From the NCBI RefSeq assembly GCF_900094565.1, contig NZ_FMAF01000015.1, positions 81,738-145,737 of the forward strand: 64,000 nt of DNA, read 5' to 3'. Both the position numbers and the translations under genes were made by a program. Source of the stretch: Martinezella lusitana. Its GTDB lineage: Bacteria; Pseudomonadota; Alphaproteobacteria; Rhizobiales; Rhizobiaceae. Shown here one piece after another: positions 26,511 to 34,374 of the stretch. Each line of letters begins with the position of its first letter. The first letter of the stretch is position 1. A model generated the notes under the pieces. The model was not told the DNA's origin. It ran no database searches and saw only the letters and a list, made by a program, of their open reading frames with translations.

Positions 26511-27197
26511 ATGGATTTTCGAATTCTTGTCCATTCGCACGATGTGCAAATGTTTCTGCTTCTGCAACATCTTCTCGCCATTGACGGGTTTCCTGTCGCA
26601 CTTGTGCGCACTTTGGACGAAACGGTGCGCGCACTGCGTGACGATAGCGTGCGAGTCGTCATCATGTATGGCGCGTCCTCTGAAATGGGCCCTGGGGGCT
26701 TGCGATCTCTCAAGGTCGCACGGCCTGAAATCGCAATTGCTCTCCTTTGCAATGAATTCGACAAATTAAGGGATCCATTGTTCGAAAAGGATGGTGCCGA
26801 TCTTGTTTTAACGCGCCCCTTTGATCCGGTTCGTCTCATCGCATTTCTTCGCTGCCTCAGGTCAGATGCTCTGATCGAAAAAAGCGGCGTCGCGGCAGAG
26901 GCCAATGTGCTTCGCTACGCCGACCTCGAAATGAATTCAGCTACCGCCAAGGTGCATAGAAGTGGTCACGATGTCCCATTGACCGCCTTGCAGTTCCGCC
27001 TGCTACGCCATCTCTTGCAAAATCCTGAAGCTGTTCAAAGCCGTGAGACGCTGATTGATGCAGCGTGGCCAGCGGATGCTGATGTTGAGCCACGGACGGT
27101 GGATATTCATATAGGTCTCATTCGCAAGGCACTTCGAACGTTGGGGCCGGATCTCATTCGTACTGTTCGTACGCGTGGCTATGCGCTGACCAACTAG
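26511..27197 (+). CDS. OmpR/PhoB-type response regulator with degenerate receiver
   Basis: A 228-residue protein with an amino-terminal receiver-like domain (about 1-115) and a good carboxyl winged helix of the Trans_reg_C type (LTALQFRLLRHLLQNPEAVQ, then VDIHIGLIRKALRTLG and VRTRGYALTN). The receiver lacks the phosphoacceptor: where Asp is expected (about residue 52) the sequence reads VVIMYGASSEMG, and the usual TKPF is TRPF. It therefore probably works without phosphorylation. AGGAGGAG precedes the ATG. It lies 20 bases after the SDR gene, but no kinase is adjacent, so its signal and targets are unknown. Confidence 0.8.
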   Translation: MDFRILVHSHDVQMFLLLQHLLAIDGFPVALVRTLDETVRALRDDSVRVVIMYGASSEMGPGGLRSLKVARPEIAIALLCNEFDKLRDPLFEKDGADLVLTRPFDPVRLIAFLRCLRSDALIEKSGVAAEANVLRYADLEMNSATAKVHRSGHDVPLTALQFRLLRHLLQNPEAVQSRETLIDAAWPADADVEPRTVDIHIGLIRKALRTLGPDLIRTVRTRGYALTN

Positions 27198-27215
27198 TTC
27201 AGCCTGCGGCTGAAC
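27197..27215 (+). terminator. Hairpin overlapping the response-regulator stop codon
   Basis: GTTCAGCC-TGC-GGCTGAAC forms a perfect 8-bp stem with a 3-base loop starting in the TAG stop. There is no T run after it, so it could end transcription with Rho or merely protect the mRNA 3' end. Confidence 0.45.
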
Positions 27216-27671
27216 GCTCCACTCCAAAGTAACGAGGCGCCCCGCGCCTGTTCTTCTGCTCGCCATTGTTGTAGTAGCTTGCCGCCCTGGGTCACAGATT
27301 TATACAGGGATTGTTGCATGGCTCCTGCAGGGGAACGCCACGATGCGCCGCCTCGATCAGATCGCTGGATCGAAACCCGTGGAAAAAAACCTCCGGATCC
27401 AGACCCGCTCGCTTACAACGTGCCTTCAAGATTGATCCTTTTGCCCCCATTGATCGATACGGCGGAAAACTGGGCCGGGCAACGACCTAGCGCAAGTGCG
27501 GTAGCATATCAGCGGAATTTATGACCGGAGCGCCATAAAGGTCGTGTTCCCTGGGGGTACTGACATGCGCTGTGATTTAAGCCGGCTTGGAACAGCGCTT
27601 GATCTGGCCCATTCAAGGAGAAAACGGCATATGGCCAGATCTCGGCAGACCCCACCAGTGCTGGGGTGCAA
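27216..27671. other. Intergenic region without a supported gene, with inverted repeat
   Basis: This convergent gap holds no frame that I recognise. Near its right end GATCTGGCC (27601-27609) and GGCCAGATC (27633-27641) form a perfect 9-bp inverted repeat with a 23-base spacer, and ACCCCA-N7-TGGGGT (27649-27667) lies just past the L,D-transpeptidase stop, where it could act as a terminator for that gene. Short open frames here (for example 27341-27433) lack support. Confidence 0.45.
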
Positions 27672-28454
27672 TCAAAGCACGACGACCTTTGTGCCCACGG
27701 CGACCCGGCCATAGAGATCCATCACATCCGGATTTGCCATGCGGATGCAGCCAGAGGATACCGCCTTGCCGATCGAGTTGGGCTCGTTGGTGCCATGGAT
27801 GCGGTAGAGGGTGGAACCAAGATAGAGCGCTCTCGCTCCAAGGGGATTATTGAGACCGCCATCCATGTAGTCAGGCAATTCCGGCCGGCGAGCGATCATT
27901 TCCTTGGGCGGCGTCCAGGTCGGCCACTCTGCTTTGCGGCTGATCGTCTCCGTGCCCTTCCAGGCGAAGCCCTGCTTGCCGACACCGATGCCGTATTTGA
28001 GGGCAGTTCCGTCGTTGAGCACGAGATAGAGGCGCTTTTCCTTTGTGGAGATCACGATCGTGCCAGGATCGTAGCCGGAAAAGGGGACAACCGTGCGCGG
28101 GATGGGTGACCGCGCCAGGCTCGCCCGCCTGTCATCTTTGACGCCAGAATTGAGTTGGGGAGAGATCGCGCCCCGATCGATCGAAGCCCGCCGTTGTGGA
28201 CGGGGTTGCGACGGGAAATCGCCGTTTTCGTCGTCATAATAGCCATAGGGGTCACCCCGATAGTAATAGTCATCGTCGAAACGACGATCATCGCGATAGC
28301 GCGGCGGCGCCTCCCGCCCATAGTGCGGAGTAGCATAGCCGCCATCCAGGTCATCGCCATAATCCGGCAAATACCGCCATTCCTGGGCATGCACGGAGAC
28401 GCTTGTCATCAGCACAGCCAGAGCGGGCAAAAGGATCAATCTTGAAGTCTTCAT
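27672..28454 (-). CDS. L,D-transpeptidase (YkuD domain)
   Basis: A 260-residue exported enzyme that cross-links peptidoglycan or attaches proteins to it in the periplasm. A signal peptide (LILLPALAVLMTSVSVHAQ) is followed by a tyrosine- and aspartate-rich low-complexity linker (about 25-85), then the YkuD domain beginning near PGTIVISTKEKRLYLVL. The catalytic motif is complete: His220 in HGTNEP and Cys236 in SSGCIRM. Such enzymes are numerous in rhizobia, where 3-3 cross-links and lipoprotein attachment are common. It is alone on its transcript, with convergent neighbours downstream. Confidence 0.9.
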   Translation of the reverse strand: MKTSRLILLPALAVLMTSVSVHAQEWRYLPDYGDDLDGGYATPHYGREAPPRYRDDRRFDDDYYYRGDPYGYYDDENGDFPSQPRPQRRASIDRGAISPQLNSGVKDDRRASLARSPIPRTVVPFSGYDPGTIVISTKEKRLYLVLNDGTALKYGIGVGKQGFAWKGTETISRKAEWPTWTPPKEMIARRPELPDYMDGGLNNPLGARALYLGSTLYRIHGTNEPNSIGKAVSSGCIRMANPDVMDLYGRVAVGTKVVVL

Positions 28455-28587
28455 GTCACAACCAACTTACCGAACAACGCACGGGACTGCGCCCCGCGTC
28501 GGCGGGGTATGCGTGCCGCCGACAATTTCGGAAGCGACAGGCATAATTGTGGCAGCGGCGATCGAAAACGAAGATTTGCGGACGGCG

Positions 28588-29826
28588 TCAGTAGAGCAAT
28601 CGAGTTCGTATCGTTCCCGGGATCTGGCGAAGCGCATCAAGTATGTCATCGGCTGTCTGGCCGACGCCCTCGGCTTCGATGACCACGTAGCCGGTGTCGC
28701 CGTGCGTCTGCAGGAACTCACCGACGATATTAAGTGCGCGGGACGAAAAAATCGCATTCAGACTGTTTAGCATGCCAGGGCGATTTTCATGAACATGGAT
28801 GAAACGCGTGCCGTTTGGACGTGGCGGCAATTGAACCTGGGGAAAATTGACGGCGCCCAGCGTCGAGCCGACGTCGGAATATTCCACAAGCTTCCTGGAG
28901 ACCTCTCCTCCGATGCGCTCCTGGGCTTCTTCGGTCGAGCCGCCAATATGCGGCGTCAGTATGACATTGTCCAAACCCTGGAGCGGCGTTTCGAAACGCT
29001 CGTTGTTTGATGCCGGCTCCTTAGGGAATACGTCCACGGCTGCCCCCGCGAGATGTCCTTCTTTCAAAACCTTCGCAAGCGCTTCGAGATCCACTACGGT
29101 CCCGCGGGAGTTATTGATGAAAAGTGCTCCCTTTTTCATTCTGCGCAGTTCGGTCTCTGTTATCATGTTTTGCGTCGAACTGGTTTCGGGAACATGCATC
29201 GTCACGAAATCCGAGATTTCGAGAAGCTCGCCGAGGGTGGCCATCGATTCTGAATTGCCGTGGCGAAGCTTGTCTGAAGGATCGAAATAGCGCACGTTCA
29301 TGCCCATGCTTTCCGCAAGAACGCTAAGCTGCGAACCGATGTTGCCATAGCCCACGATACCAAGCGTTTTTCCACGCACCTCACGACTGCCGACAGCAGA
29401 TTTGTCCCATCCGCCCTCATGCGCAGAAGCAGAACGCGGGAAAATCCGCCGCGTCAGCATTATGATCTCACCGATCACAAGCTCGGCAACCGAGCGGGTG
29501 TTCGAATAGGGAGCGTTGAAAACTGGGATGCCGCGTCGGCGGGCCGCATCCAGGTCGACTTGATTTGTCCCCACGGAAAAACAACCGACGGCAATAAGTT
29601 TTTTTGCGGAGCTGAAAATCTCCTCCGTCAGCTGGGTGCGCGAACGAATGCCGATAATGTGCGCCTCGGCTATATGGCTCTTGAGATCCTTGTCATCCAA
29701 GGCCTTCGGCAAATGCGTCACATTGACGTAGCCGGATGACGTAAAATAGTCCACGGCGCTCTGGCTGATGCCCTCAAGCAGAAGGACGGAAATCCGCTCG
29801 CGCGGGAGAGAAAGTTGTCGGGTCAT
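28588..29826 (-). CDS. serA: D-3-phosphoglycerate dehydrogenase
   Basis: A 412-residue SerA of the E. coli type (410 residues there), which makes 3-phosphohydroxypyruvate in serine synthesis. The NAD motif TLGIVGYGNIGSQ, the catalytic Arg in NNSRGTVVD, Glu in VFPKEP and His in LTPHIGGST are present. The carboxyl end from about 340 is an ACT domain (FIHVHENRPGMLNSLNAIFS), which in this family senses serine. ATG 29826 precedes MTRQLSLPRERISVLLLEG. It is probably a second copy or a plasmid-borne form, since rhizobia carry a chromosomal long-form SerA too; that is inference. A TCGAATTCGA palindrome (29844-29853) lies 18 bases before the start. Confidence 0.88.
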   Translation of the reverse strand: MTRQLSLPRERISVLLLEGISQSAVDYFTSSGYVNVTHLPKALDDKDLKSHIAEAHIIGIRSRTQLTEEIFSSAKKLIAVGCFSVGTNQVDLDAARRRGIPVFNAPYSNTRSVAELVIGEIIMLTRRIFPRSASAHEGGWDKSAVGSREVRGKTLGIVGYGNIGSQLSVLAESMGMNVRYFDPSDKLRHGNSESMATLGELLEISDFVTMHVPETSSTQNMITETELRRMKKGALFINNSRGTVVDLEALAKVLKEGHLAGAAVDVFPKEPASNNERFETPLQGLDNVILTPHIGGSTEEAQERIGGEVSRKLVEYSDVGSTLGAVNFPQVQLPPRPNGTRFIHVHENRPGMLNSLNAIFSSRALNIVGEFLQTHGDTGYVVIEAEGVGQTADDILDALRQIPGTIRTRLLY

Positions 29827-30215
29827 TGAATTGCTTTCGATTTTCGAATTCGACGAAGCCGGGGTTGCTTGTCGGCCGTAAAGCTCGCAGATATGGCAAA
29901 ATCTTTAGCGACCATCCAACGGAAAACGCAACAACAAACTCCACTCCGACGGCAGATAGGGAGGTGTCAGTCTGTCCAATCGCTCCGAAAGATCCGCTAG
30001 GAGACGACATTGACGCTGTCGCTTTGGAGGCTCAAAGCCATCACTATCGATACTTGATCAGGACCGATTGAATTGACGAAGACAGCCAGGCTCGCAACGC
30101 GGCGGATGTCGGACGTACGGGCTTCCGGCTGGTGCCAGCCAACGATATCAGTGGCCGGATGTAGGATTGTAGCGTGCAACCTTATGTCGAGAGACGGTTA
30201 CCTGAAAACTAAAAG
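29827..30215. other. Intergenic region upstream of serA and the cold-shock gene
   Basis: Divergent gap between serA and the cold-shock promoter. Apart from the TCGAATTCGA palindrome next to serA (29844-29853), I see nothing that supports a gene; short open frames on both strands lack family features and ribosome sites. Confidence 0.4.
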
Positions 30216-30244
30216 TTGACAATCCGATACTGGTGGCCTATACG
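30216..30244 (+). promoter_or_regulatory. Sigma-70-type promoter of the cold-shock gene
   Basis: A consensus -35 box TTGACA (30216-30221) is followed after exactly 17 bases by TATACG (30239-30244). Transcription from about 30251 would give a leader of roughly 137 bases before the cold-shock ATG, a length typical of cold-inducible csp mRNAs. Confidence 0.65.
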
Positions 30245-30387
30245 GTGATCGTCGATATTTGCTTGCTGAGCTTTGGTTACCGCGCGTTTGGCACCGCGCC
30301 CTGAACGAACCTTCCTTTCAAAAATCGCTACCACCATCCGCAACGCTTTCGTGTTGTGGTTTCTTTATTGCTATGAAAGGGTTCATC

Positions 30388-30597
30388 ATGACCACTGGCA
30401 CAGTTAAATGGTTTAATTCCACCAAGGGCTTCGGCTTCATCCAGCCTGACAATGGCGGCACCGATGCATTCGTCCATATCTCCGCTGTCGAACGCGCTGG
30501 TATGCGCGAGCTCGTCGAAGGCCAGAAGATCGGCTTCGAACTGGAGCGCGACGTCAAGTCGGGCAAAATGTCGGCCTGCAATCTCCAGGCTGCCTAA
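30388..30597 (+). CDS. Cold-shock protein (CspA family)
   Basis: A 69-residue single cold-shock domain. It carries the RNP1 motif KGFGFIQ and RNP2 motif DAFVHIS, with the starting segment TGTVKWFNSTKGFGFI. It binds single-stranded RNA or DNA and acts as an RNA chaperone in the cytoplasm. ATG 30388 follows AAAGG; codons further upstream in frame belong to the leader. The long leader, near-consensus promoter and strong terminator at 30666-30694 make it a self-contained unit, although two small genes lie just beyond the terminator and may be reached by read-through. Confidence 0.95.
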   Translation: MTTGTVKWFNSTKGFGFIQPDNGGTDAFVHISAVERAGMRELVEGQKIGFELERDVKSGKMSACNLQAA

Positions 30598-30665
30598 GGC
30601 ACCCGGTATCGGCTTTCCCTTGACCACGGATGTACTGGCACTGTTGAGAGCATGATACCAAACCA

Positions 30666-30694
30666 AGGTCAGGCAGATTGCCTGGCCTTTTTTA
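30666..30694 (+). terminator. Rho-independent terminator after the cold-shock gene
   Basis: AGGTCAGGCA and TGCCTGGCCT form a 10-bp stem (one G-T pair) with loop GAT, followed by TTTTTT. It lies 69 bases after the cold-shock stop and 37 bases before the next small gene. Confidence 0.85.
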
Positions 30695-30730
30695 TTGCCG
30701 CATTGACCCGGCCTGAATCAAGGAAACATC

Positions 30731-30955
30731 ATGACACAGACTTACAGCAAATCTCGCCAGAAGGCGGAGATCGCTTTCGGCAATGTCCAATCGCAATTCT
30801 TTGCCCGCAACAACGCCGTCGATGAACTCGACTTCCTTGCCCGTTCCCGCGAGGAAAAGACCCTGCGCCTTCGTGAAGCGCGTCTTGCTAAGGAACTGCA
30901 GGATCGCACCGCGGCGACCGCTTCCCTCCTGGCTAAACGCGCCAGGAAGCCCTGA
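30731..30955 (+). CDS. Conserved small basic protein of unknown function
   Basis: A 74-residue protein, rich in Arg, Lys and Ala, with no signal peptide or membrane segment and a probable helical middle (LDFLARSREEKTLRLREARL). GGA lies 6 bases before the ATG. To my knowledge such small proteins often follow csp genes in rhizobia, which would fit a role with RNA or the cold response, but no domain is recognised. Two further coding frames share the strand (csp before, coiled-coil protein after). Confidence 0.65.
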   Translation: MTQTYSKSRQKAEIAFGNVQSQFFARNNAVDELDFLARSREEKTLRLREARLAKELQDRTAATASLLAKRARKP

Positions 30956-30986
30956 TCTATTTTAACCCGAATCCCAGGATAGACAT

Positions 30987-31367
30987 TTGAAGAACTCCAG
31001 AAACACCGAGCTTTCCGATCGCCGCGCGGCAGCCGCGCAAGCAAAGACGGCTCTCCTGACTGCCTATCGCACGGCGCAGACGGCGGCCCAGCCGACCAGG
31101 TTGGCGCGGGAGGCGGAACGCGTGGCCGTGGCCGCGGCCCGGGAGGAGCGGCGTCTTGAACGCGAGCGGGTAAAGCTTGAGGAGCAAGAGCGGCTGGTGG
31201 CCGAGGCGACCGAGCGGCAGGAAGCCGTAGTTGCTGCGGCCCGCGCCGAAACCGAAGCGCGTGAGACAGCCGAAAAAGGCCGTGTGGCTCGCCTGATCGA
31301 AGATGAAGCCACTCGAAAGGCTGACCGCGATCGGCGGTACGCCAACCGCAAGGCCCGACAAGCTTAG
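30987..31367 (+). CDS. Ala/Arg/Glu-rich coiled-coil protein (DUF6481-like)
   Basis: A 126-residue protein dominated by Ala, Arg and Glu, forming a long charged helix from about residue 40 to 110 (for example AREERRLERERVKLEEQERL). The start is TTG 30987 with AGGA 8 bases before it. The composition and the end RRYANRKARQA recall the DUF6481 proteins found beside cold-shock genes in alphaproteobacteria; this assignment is from memory. It lies 31 bases after the preceding small gene, so they are likely co-transcribed. Function unknown. Confidence 0.6.
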   Translation: MKNSRNTELSDRRAAAAQAKTALLTAYRTAQTAAQPTRLAREAERVAVAAAREERRLERERVKLEEQERLVAEATERQEAVVAAARAETEARETAEKGRVARLIEDEATRKADRDRRYANRKARQA

Positions 31368-31382
31368 TGGCGACGTCTCTCT

Positions 31383-31422
31383 AAGGCCGATAATCGACCC
31401 ACCTCGGTTGTTAATCGGCCTT
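31383..31422 (+). terminator. Hairpin after the coiled-coil gene
   Basis: AAGGCCGAT (31383-31391) pairs perfectly with ATCGGCCTT (31414-31422), 9 bp with a 22-base loop, starting 16 bases after the stop. The weak T run after it makes it a possible but not certain terminator. Confidence 0.45.
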
Positions 31423-31654
31423 GCTGCACGACCCATCGGGCCCAATCCTGCGCAAGGTATGTCGCTGCGTTGAATGACGGTCGCCTACGGCATCGTCGCG
31501 ACTTCAAACCCAGCGCCGAATGAATCGCTACTGAAAGTCTGTCGCCTACGGGAGCTTCCATCGTAGAAAATACGGGCGAGCTTCAGGCAATCAACACGGC
31601 CGGGCAGATCGCTATTCAGGAAATCCTGCGGATGGTCATCCGCTCGATGGCGCC

Positions 31655-31900
31655 CGAGGCAACTTTATGACAACGCCAAGGCGGAAAACTTCGTGAAGAC
31701 GCTGGGGGTTGAAGCGGTGTATCCGCTGGCGTTCGAAGCCAATGACGATGTCAACGAAGATCTTCCCTACTTCGTCGAAGAGGTCTACACAAACGTCGGC
31801 TCCATTCAGCGTTCTGCTTCTTGGGTCACCAACAGTTCGAGCATTAGCACGTCTAGCAGATCAGCAACCTGATCCTTGCCCACCCCAAGGGGACTACTTC
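31655..31900 (+). mobile_element. Decayed IS3-family transposase (orfB), 3' end
   Basis: The frame from about 31663 reads LYDNAKAENFVKTLGVEAVY, then EDLPYFVEEVY, which is the end of the IS3-family DDE transposase including the catalytic Glu in AENF. After EVY the match continues in another frame (KRRLHSAF, then QQFEH), so an indel has destroyed the gene. Only about 80 codons remain. The flavin dehydrogenase gene begins immediately afterwards, so this IS end may have brought or removed its promoter. Between 31423 and 31654 I see no gene. Confidence 0.7.
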
Positions 31901-31929
31901 AACTTCAGGCAATTCGAGACCATGGTTTG

Positions 31930-33321
31930 ATGAGAGAAGACTTCATTCAATCGCTCAACGAGGAGCTTGGCGCCGACGTTCTCTTTGGCGCAGACATTCC
32001 AGCACGTTTCCGCAATGACTGGGCAGGGCTTGAACCTGTCACGCCATTGGCCCTGGTGCGTCCGCGCACGACCGAACAAATATCAGCAACGCTCAGGCTT
32101 TGTGATCGTTTCAAGATTTCGGTCGTCCCCCAGGGCGGATTGACGGGTCTTGCTGGCGGCGCCCGCCCGATCGAAGGCGGCGTTGCGCTATCGCTCGACC
32201 GCATGAACGGCATTGACGAAATCGACCCTGTCATGGCGACGATGACAGTCCAGGCCGGTACGCCGCTCGGTGTCATCCAGAGGGCCGCGGAGGAAGCGGG
32301 GCTTTTCTTTGGGCTTGATCTTGGCGCGCGCGATTCCTGCGTCATCGGCGGAAATCTTTCCACCAATGCCGGCGGCAATCGCGTCATTCGCTTCGGCATG
32401 GCGCGCGAACACGTGCTTGGCCTTGAGGTGGTCTTGCCCGATGGTACGATCGTGCGCTCGCTCAACAAGATGCTGAAGAACAACGCCGGCTATGACCTAA
32501 AGCAGCTTTTCATCGGCTCCGAGGGGACGCTGGGTATCATCACCCGCGCCGTACTGCGCCTACAGGCGAAGCCCGCGGCGCTCGCCAGCGCCTTGTGCGG
32601 CTGTTCCGGTTTTCCGGCCATGCTGGAGTTACTAAAGAGCGCCCGGTTGCGCATGGGTTCGGCGCTGATCGCTTTCGAGGTCATGTGGCCGAGCTTCTAT
32701 GATTTCATGACTGGCAATCTACCCGAGCTGCGCCGGGCATTGTCCGAACCGCACGGTATCTATGTGCTGATCGAAGCAGGTGGGCGCGACGCGGACGAAA
32801 ACCGGACGATGCTCGAACATATCCTGTCTGATGCCCTTGAAGAGGGTTGGGTGTCCGACGCGGTCCTGTCGTCCTCGGAGCGTGAAGCCCGCGAACTCTG
32901 GGCGGTTCGCGATAGCGTTTCGGAATATGGGCGGCTCATGGGACCTCAGACTGCGTTCGATGTCGGGCTCCCCACCAGCGTTGCCGGCAGCGTGGTGAGC
33001 GAGATTGAAGCGGCGATGAAAAACCGCTGGCCCGACGCAATTGCGCTCAGCTACGGCCATATCGGTGATAGCAACCTGCATTTCGTCTGCAACATCCCCT
33101 CGCTTGGCAAGTCGCAGCCGCATAAGGAAATCACCGAGCTTGTGTTTACGGCTGTCGGCCGGGCGGGCGGCACGATTTCCGCCGAACACGGGATAGGCCT
33201 GCTGAAGAAGCCCTATCTCAAGCTCTCCCGCACGCCGGAAGAGTTGGCGCTGATGGAGCGCATCAAGCGCGCTATCGATCCGAACAATATTCTCAACACC
33301 GGTAAGGTGCTGACGATTTGA
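31930..33321 (+). CDS. FAD-linked dehydrogenase, GlcD / D-2-hydroxyglutarate dehydrogenase-like
   Basis: A 463-residue flavoenzyme of the VAO/PCMH class that oxidises a D-2-hydroxy acid. The FAD-binding loop SVVPQGGLTGLAGGA is near residue 75, with IGGNLSTNAGG and GSEGTLGIITRAVLRL in the FAD domain. The carboxyl half has the substrate/metal motif GHIGDSNLHF and the family tail TISAEHGIGLLKK and IDPNNILNTGKV. ATG 31930 has a weak ribosome site; an ATG 54 bases upstream in frame would add IS-derived sequence. D-lactate, glycolate or D-2-hydroxyglutarate are all possible substrates. Confidence 0.87.
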   Translation: MREDFIQSLNEELGADVLFGADIPARFRNDWAGLEPVTPLALVRPRTTEQISATLRLCDRFKISVVPQGGLTGLAGGARPIEGGVALSLDRMNGIDEIDPVMATMTVQAGTPLGVIQRAAEEAGLFFGLDLGARDSCVIGGNLSTNAGGNRVIRFGMAREHVLGLEVVLPDGTIVRSLNKMLKNNAGYDLKQLFIGSEGTLGIITRAVLRLQAKPAALASALCGCSGFPAMLELLKSARLRMGSALIAFEVMWPSFYDFMTGNLPELRRALSEPHGIYVLIEAGGRDADENRTMLEHILSDALEEGWVSDAVLSSSEREARELWAVRDSVSEYGRLMGPQTAFDVGLPTSVAGSVVSEIEAAMKNRWPDAIALSYGHIGDSNLHFVCNIPSLGKSQPHKEITELVFTAVGRAGGTISAEHGIGLLKKPYLKLSRTPEELALMERIKRAIDPNNILNTGKVLTI

Positions 33322-33520
33322 GCCGATCCGTCTCTGAAGCTAACTCGGTGGACATACCGGCGAAGCAAGCTTCGAGTTCCTGAGCTCGAACCGGACGAGG
33401 CCCCCATGTTTTCATCGATAGCGTCCTTGGAGATTACATGAATCACCTCAAGGGCGACAGGAAGGCGGCGGAGAAAAGTCGTAAGAGGCAATCTGTCATG
33501 GCGAGTGCGCGAGGCATAGA

Positions 33521-33545
33521 GGAACCAATCGGGCGCGATATGTTT
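33521..33545 (+). promoter_or_regulatory. Possible EcfG-type promoter (GGAAC-N18-TT)
   Basis: GGAAC at 33521 followed by 18 bases and TT fits the relaxed alphaproteobacterial stress sigma pattern, but the -10 reads GTTT instead of CGTT. It lies 113 bases before the EthD-like gene start. Confidence 0.3.
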
Positions 33546-33546
33546 T

Positions 33547-33558
33547 AAGTTTAAACTT
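33547..33558. promoter_or_regulatory. Perfect palindrome AAGTTTAAACTT
   Basis: A 12-bp perfect palindrome beginning next to the possible promoter and 100 bases before the EthD-like gene start. It may be a repressor site; no regulator is adjacent. Confidence 0.35.
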
Positions 33559-33657
33559 GTTTTTTACTCTGTATCGCTCGATACTGAAATCTCCGCGGTG
33601 GGCTTTGAATGCCGATTTGGCCTGTCACCGTTTTCTAGCGAGTACGGAGAGTTCGAC

Positions 33658-34362
33658 ATGGCCTTCGCCTATCTTGCCTTTTTCGAAAGCTCCGACGACG
33701 GTGACCTCGCAATCAGCGAAGCCGATCTCGCAACCGTTGCCGCAATCATCAAGACAACTCCCGGCCTTGCATCCGCGAATCTCTATACGCCCGAGACGAC
33801 CAACGACATGTACAACAAGGTCGAGCGATCGCCGGTTCTTGGACTTCAGCTTTATTTCGATCAACTGACCACACTCGAAAGCGCCATCGGCCCTTCGGGC
33901 CATCTGCAGCAGCTCGCGGCCTTTGATGTTCTCACCAGCATAAGGGGTACTAAGGCGACGCAGCAGGCGATGTATGTGCGGCCGTTTCCGGTCGATGACG
34001 GCAAGCTGCGCACCGGTGACGGTCAGTTGCCATGCAGCTACGTGGTTCACTATCCCGGCCCCGCCGTGGATATGAATGCCTGGCTACACCACTATGTTAG
34101 CCACCATCCGCAGGTCATGCGCACCTTTCCGGATATCCGCCAGATCGAGGTTCTATCACGGGTCGACTGGTGCGGCTTCCTACCCTGGGAGCGCGTCAAT
34201 CACATGCAGCGAAACCGGGTGATGTTCGATAACCCCGTCGCCCTACAGACCGCCTTGCAGTCTCCCGCGCGCGTTGCCATGCGGGAGGATTTCAAGACGC
34301 TTCCTCCCTTTGAAGGCGGCAATTCGCATTTTCCGATGGCGACACGGATCATCGTCCCATAA
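33658..34362 (+). CDS. EthD-like dimeric alpha/beta-barrel protein, function unknown
   Basis: A 234-residue cytoplasmic protein without signal peptide. It seems to contain two ferredoxin-like halves, the second (from about 125) with YPGPAVDMNAWLHHYVSHHP, then FPDIRQIEVLSRVDW, a pattern of the EthD/dimeric alpha-beta barrel class. GGAGA precedes ATG 33658. The gene converges with the oligopeptide importer operon 12 bases away, and follows the hydroxy-acid dehydrogenase. EthD-type proteins accompany degradative oxygenases and lyases, so a role in the nearby catabolic pathway is possible. Assignment to EthD is tentative. Confidence 0.55.
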   Translation: MAFAYLAFFESSDDGDLAISEADLATVAAIIKTTPGLASANLYTPETTNDMYNKVERSPVLGLQLYFDQLTTLESAIGPSGHLQQLAAFDVLTSIRGTKATQQAMYVRPFPVDDGKLRTGDGQLPCSYVVHYPGPAVDMNAWLHHYVSHHPQVMRTFPDIRQIEVLSRVDWCGFLPWERVNHMQRNRVMFDNPVALQTALQSPARVAMREDFKTLPPFEGGNSHFPMATRIIVP

Positions 34363-34374
34363 GCAAAGACGCAC

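Noticed and set aside
27341..27433. 30-codon open frame beginning MRRLDQIAGSKP
   Set aside because: No ribosome site, no family features and surrounded by non-coding sequence.
31477..31555. Repeated GTCGCCTACGG near 31478 and 31541
   Set aside because: Only two short copies, no regular spacing, not a CRISPR; probably chance.
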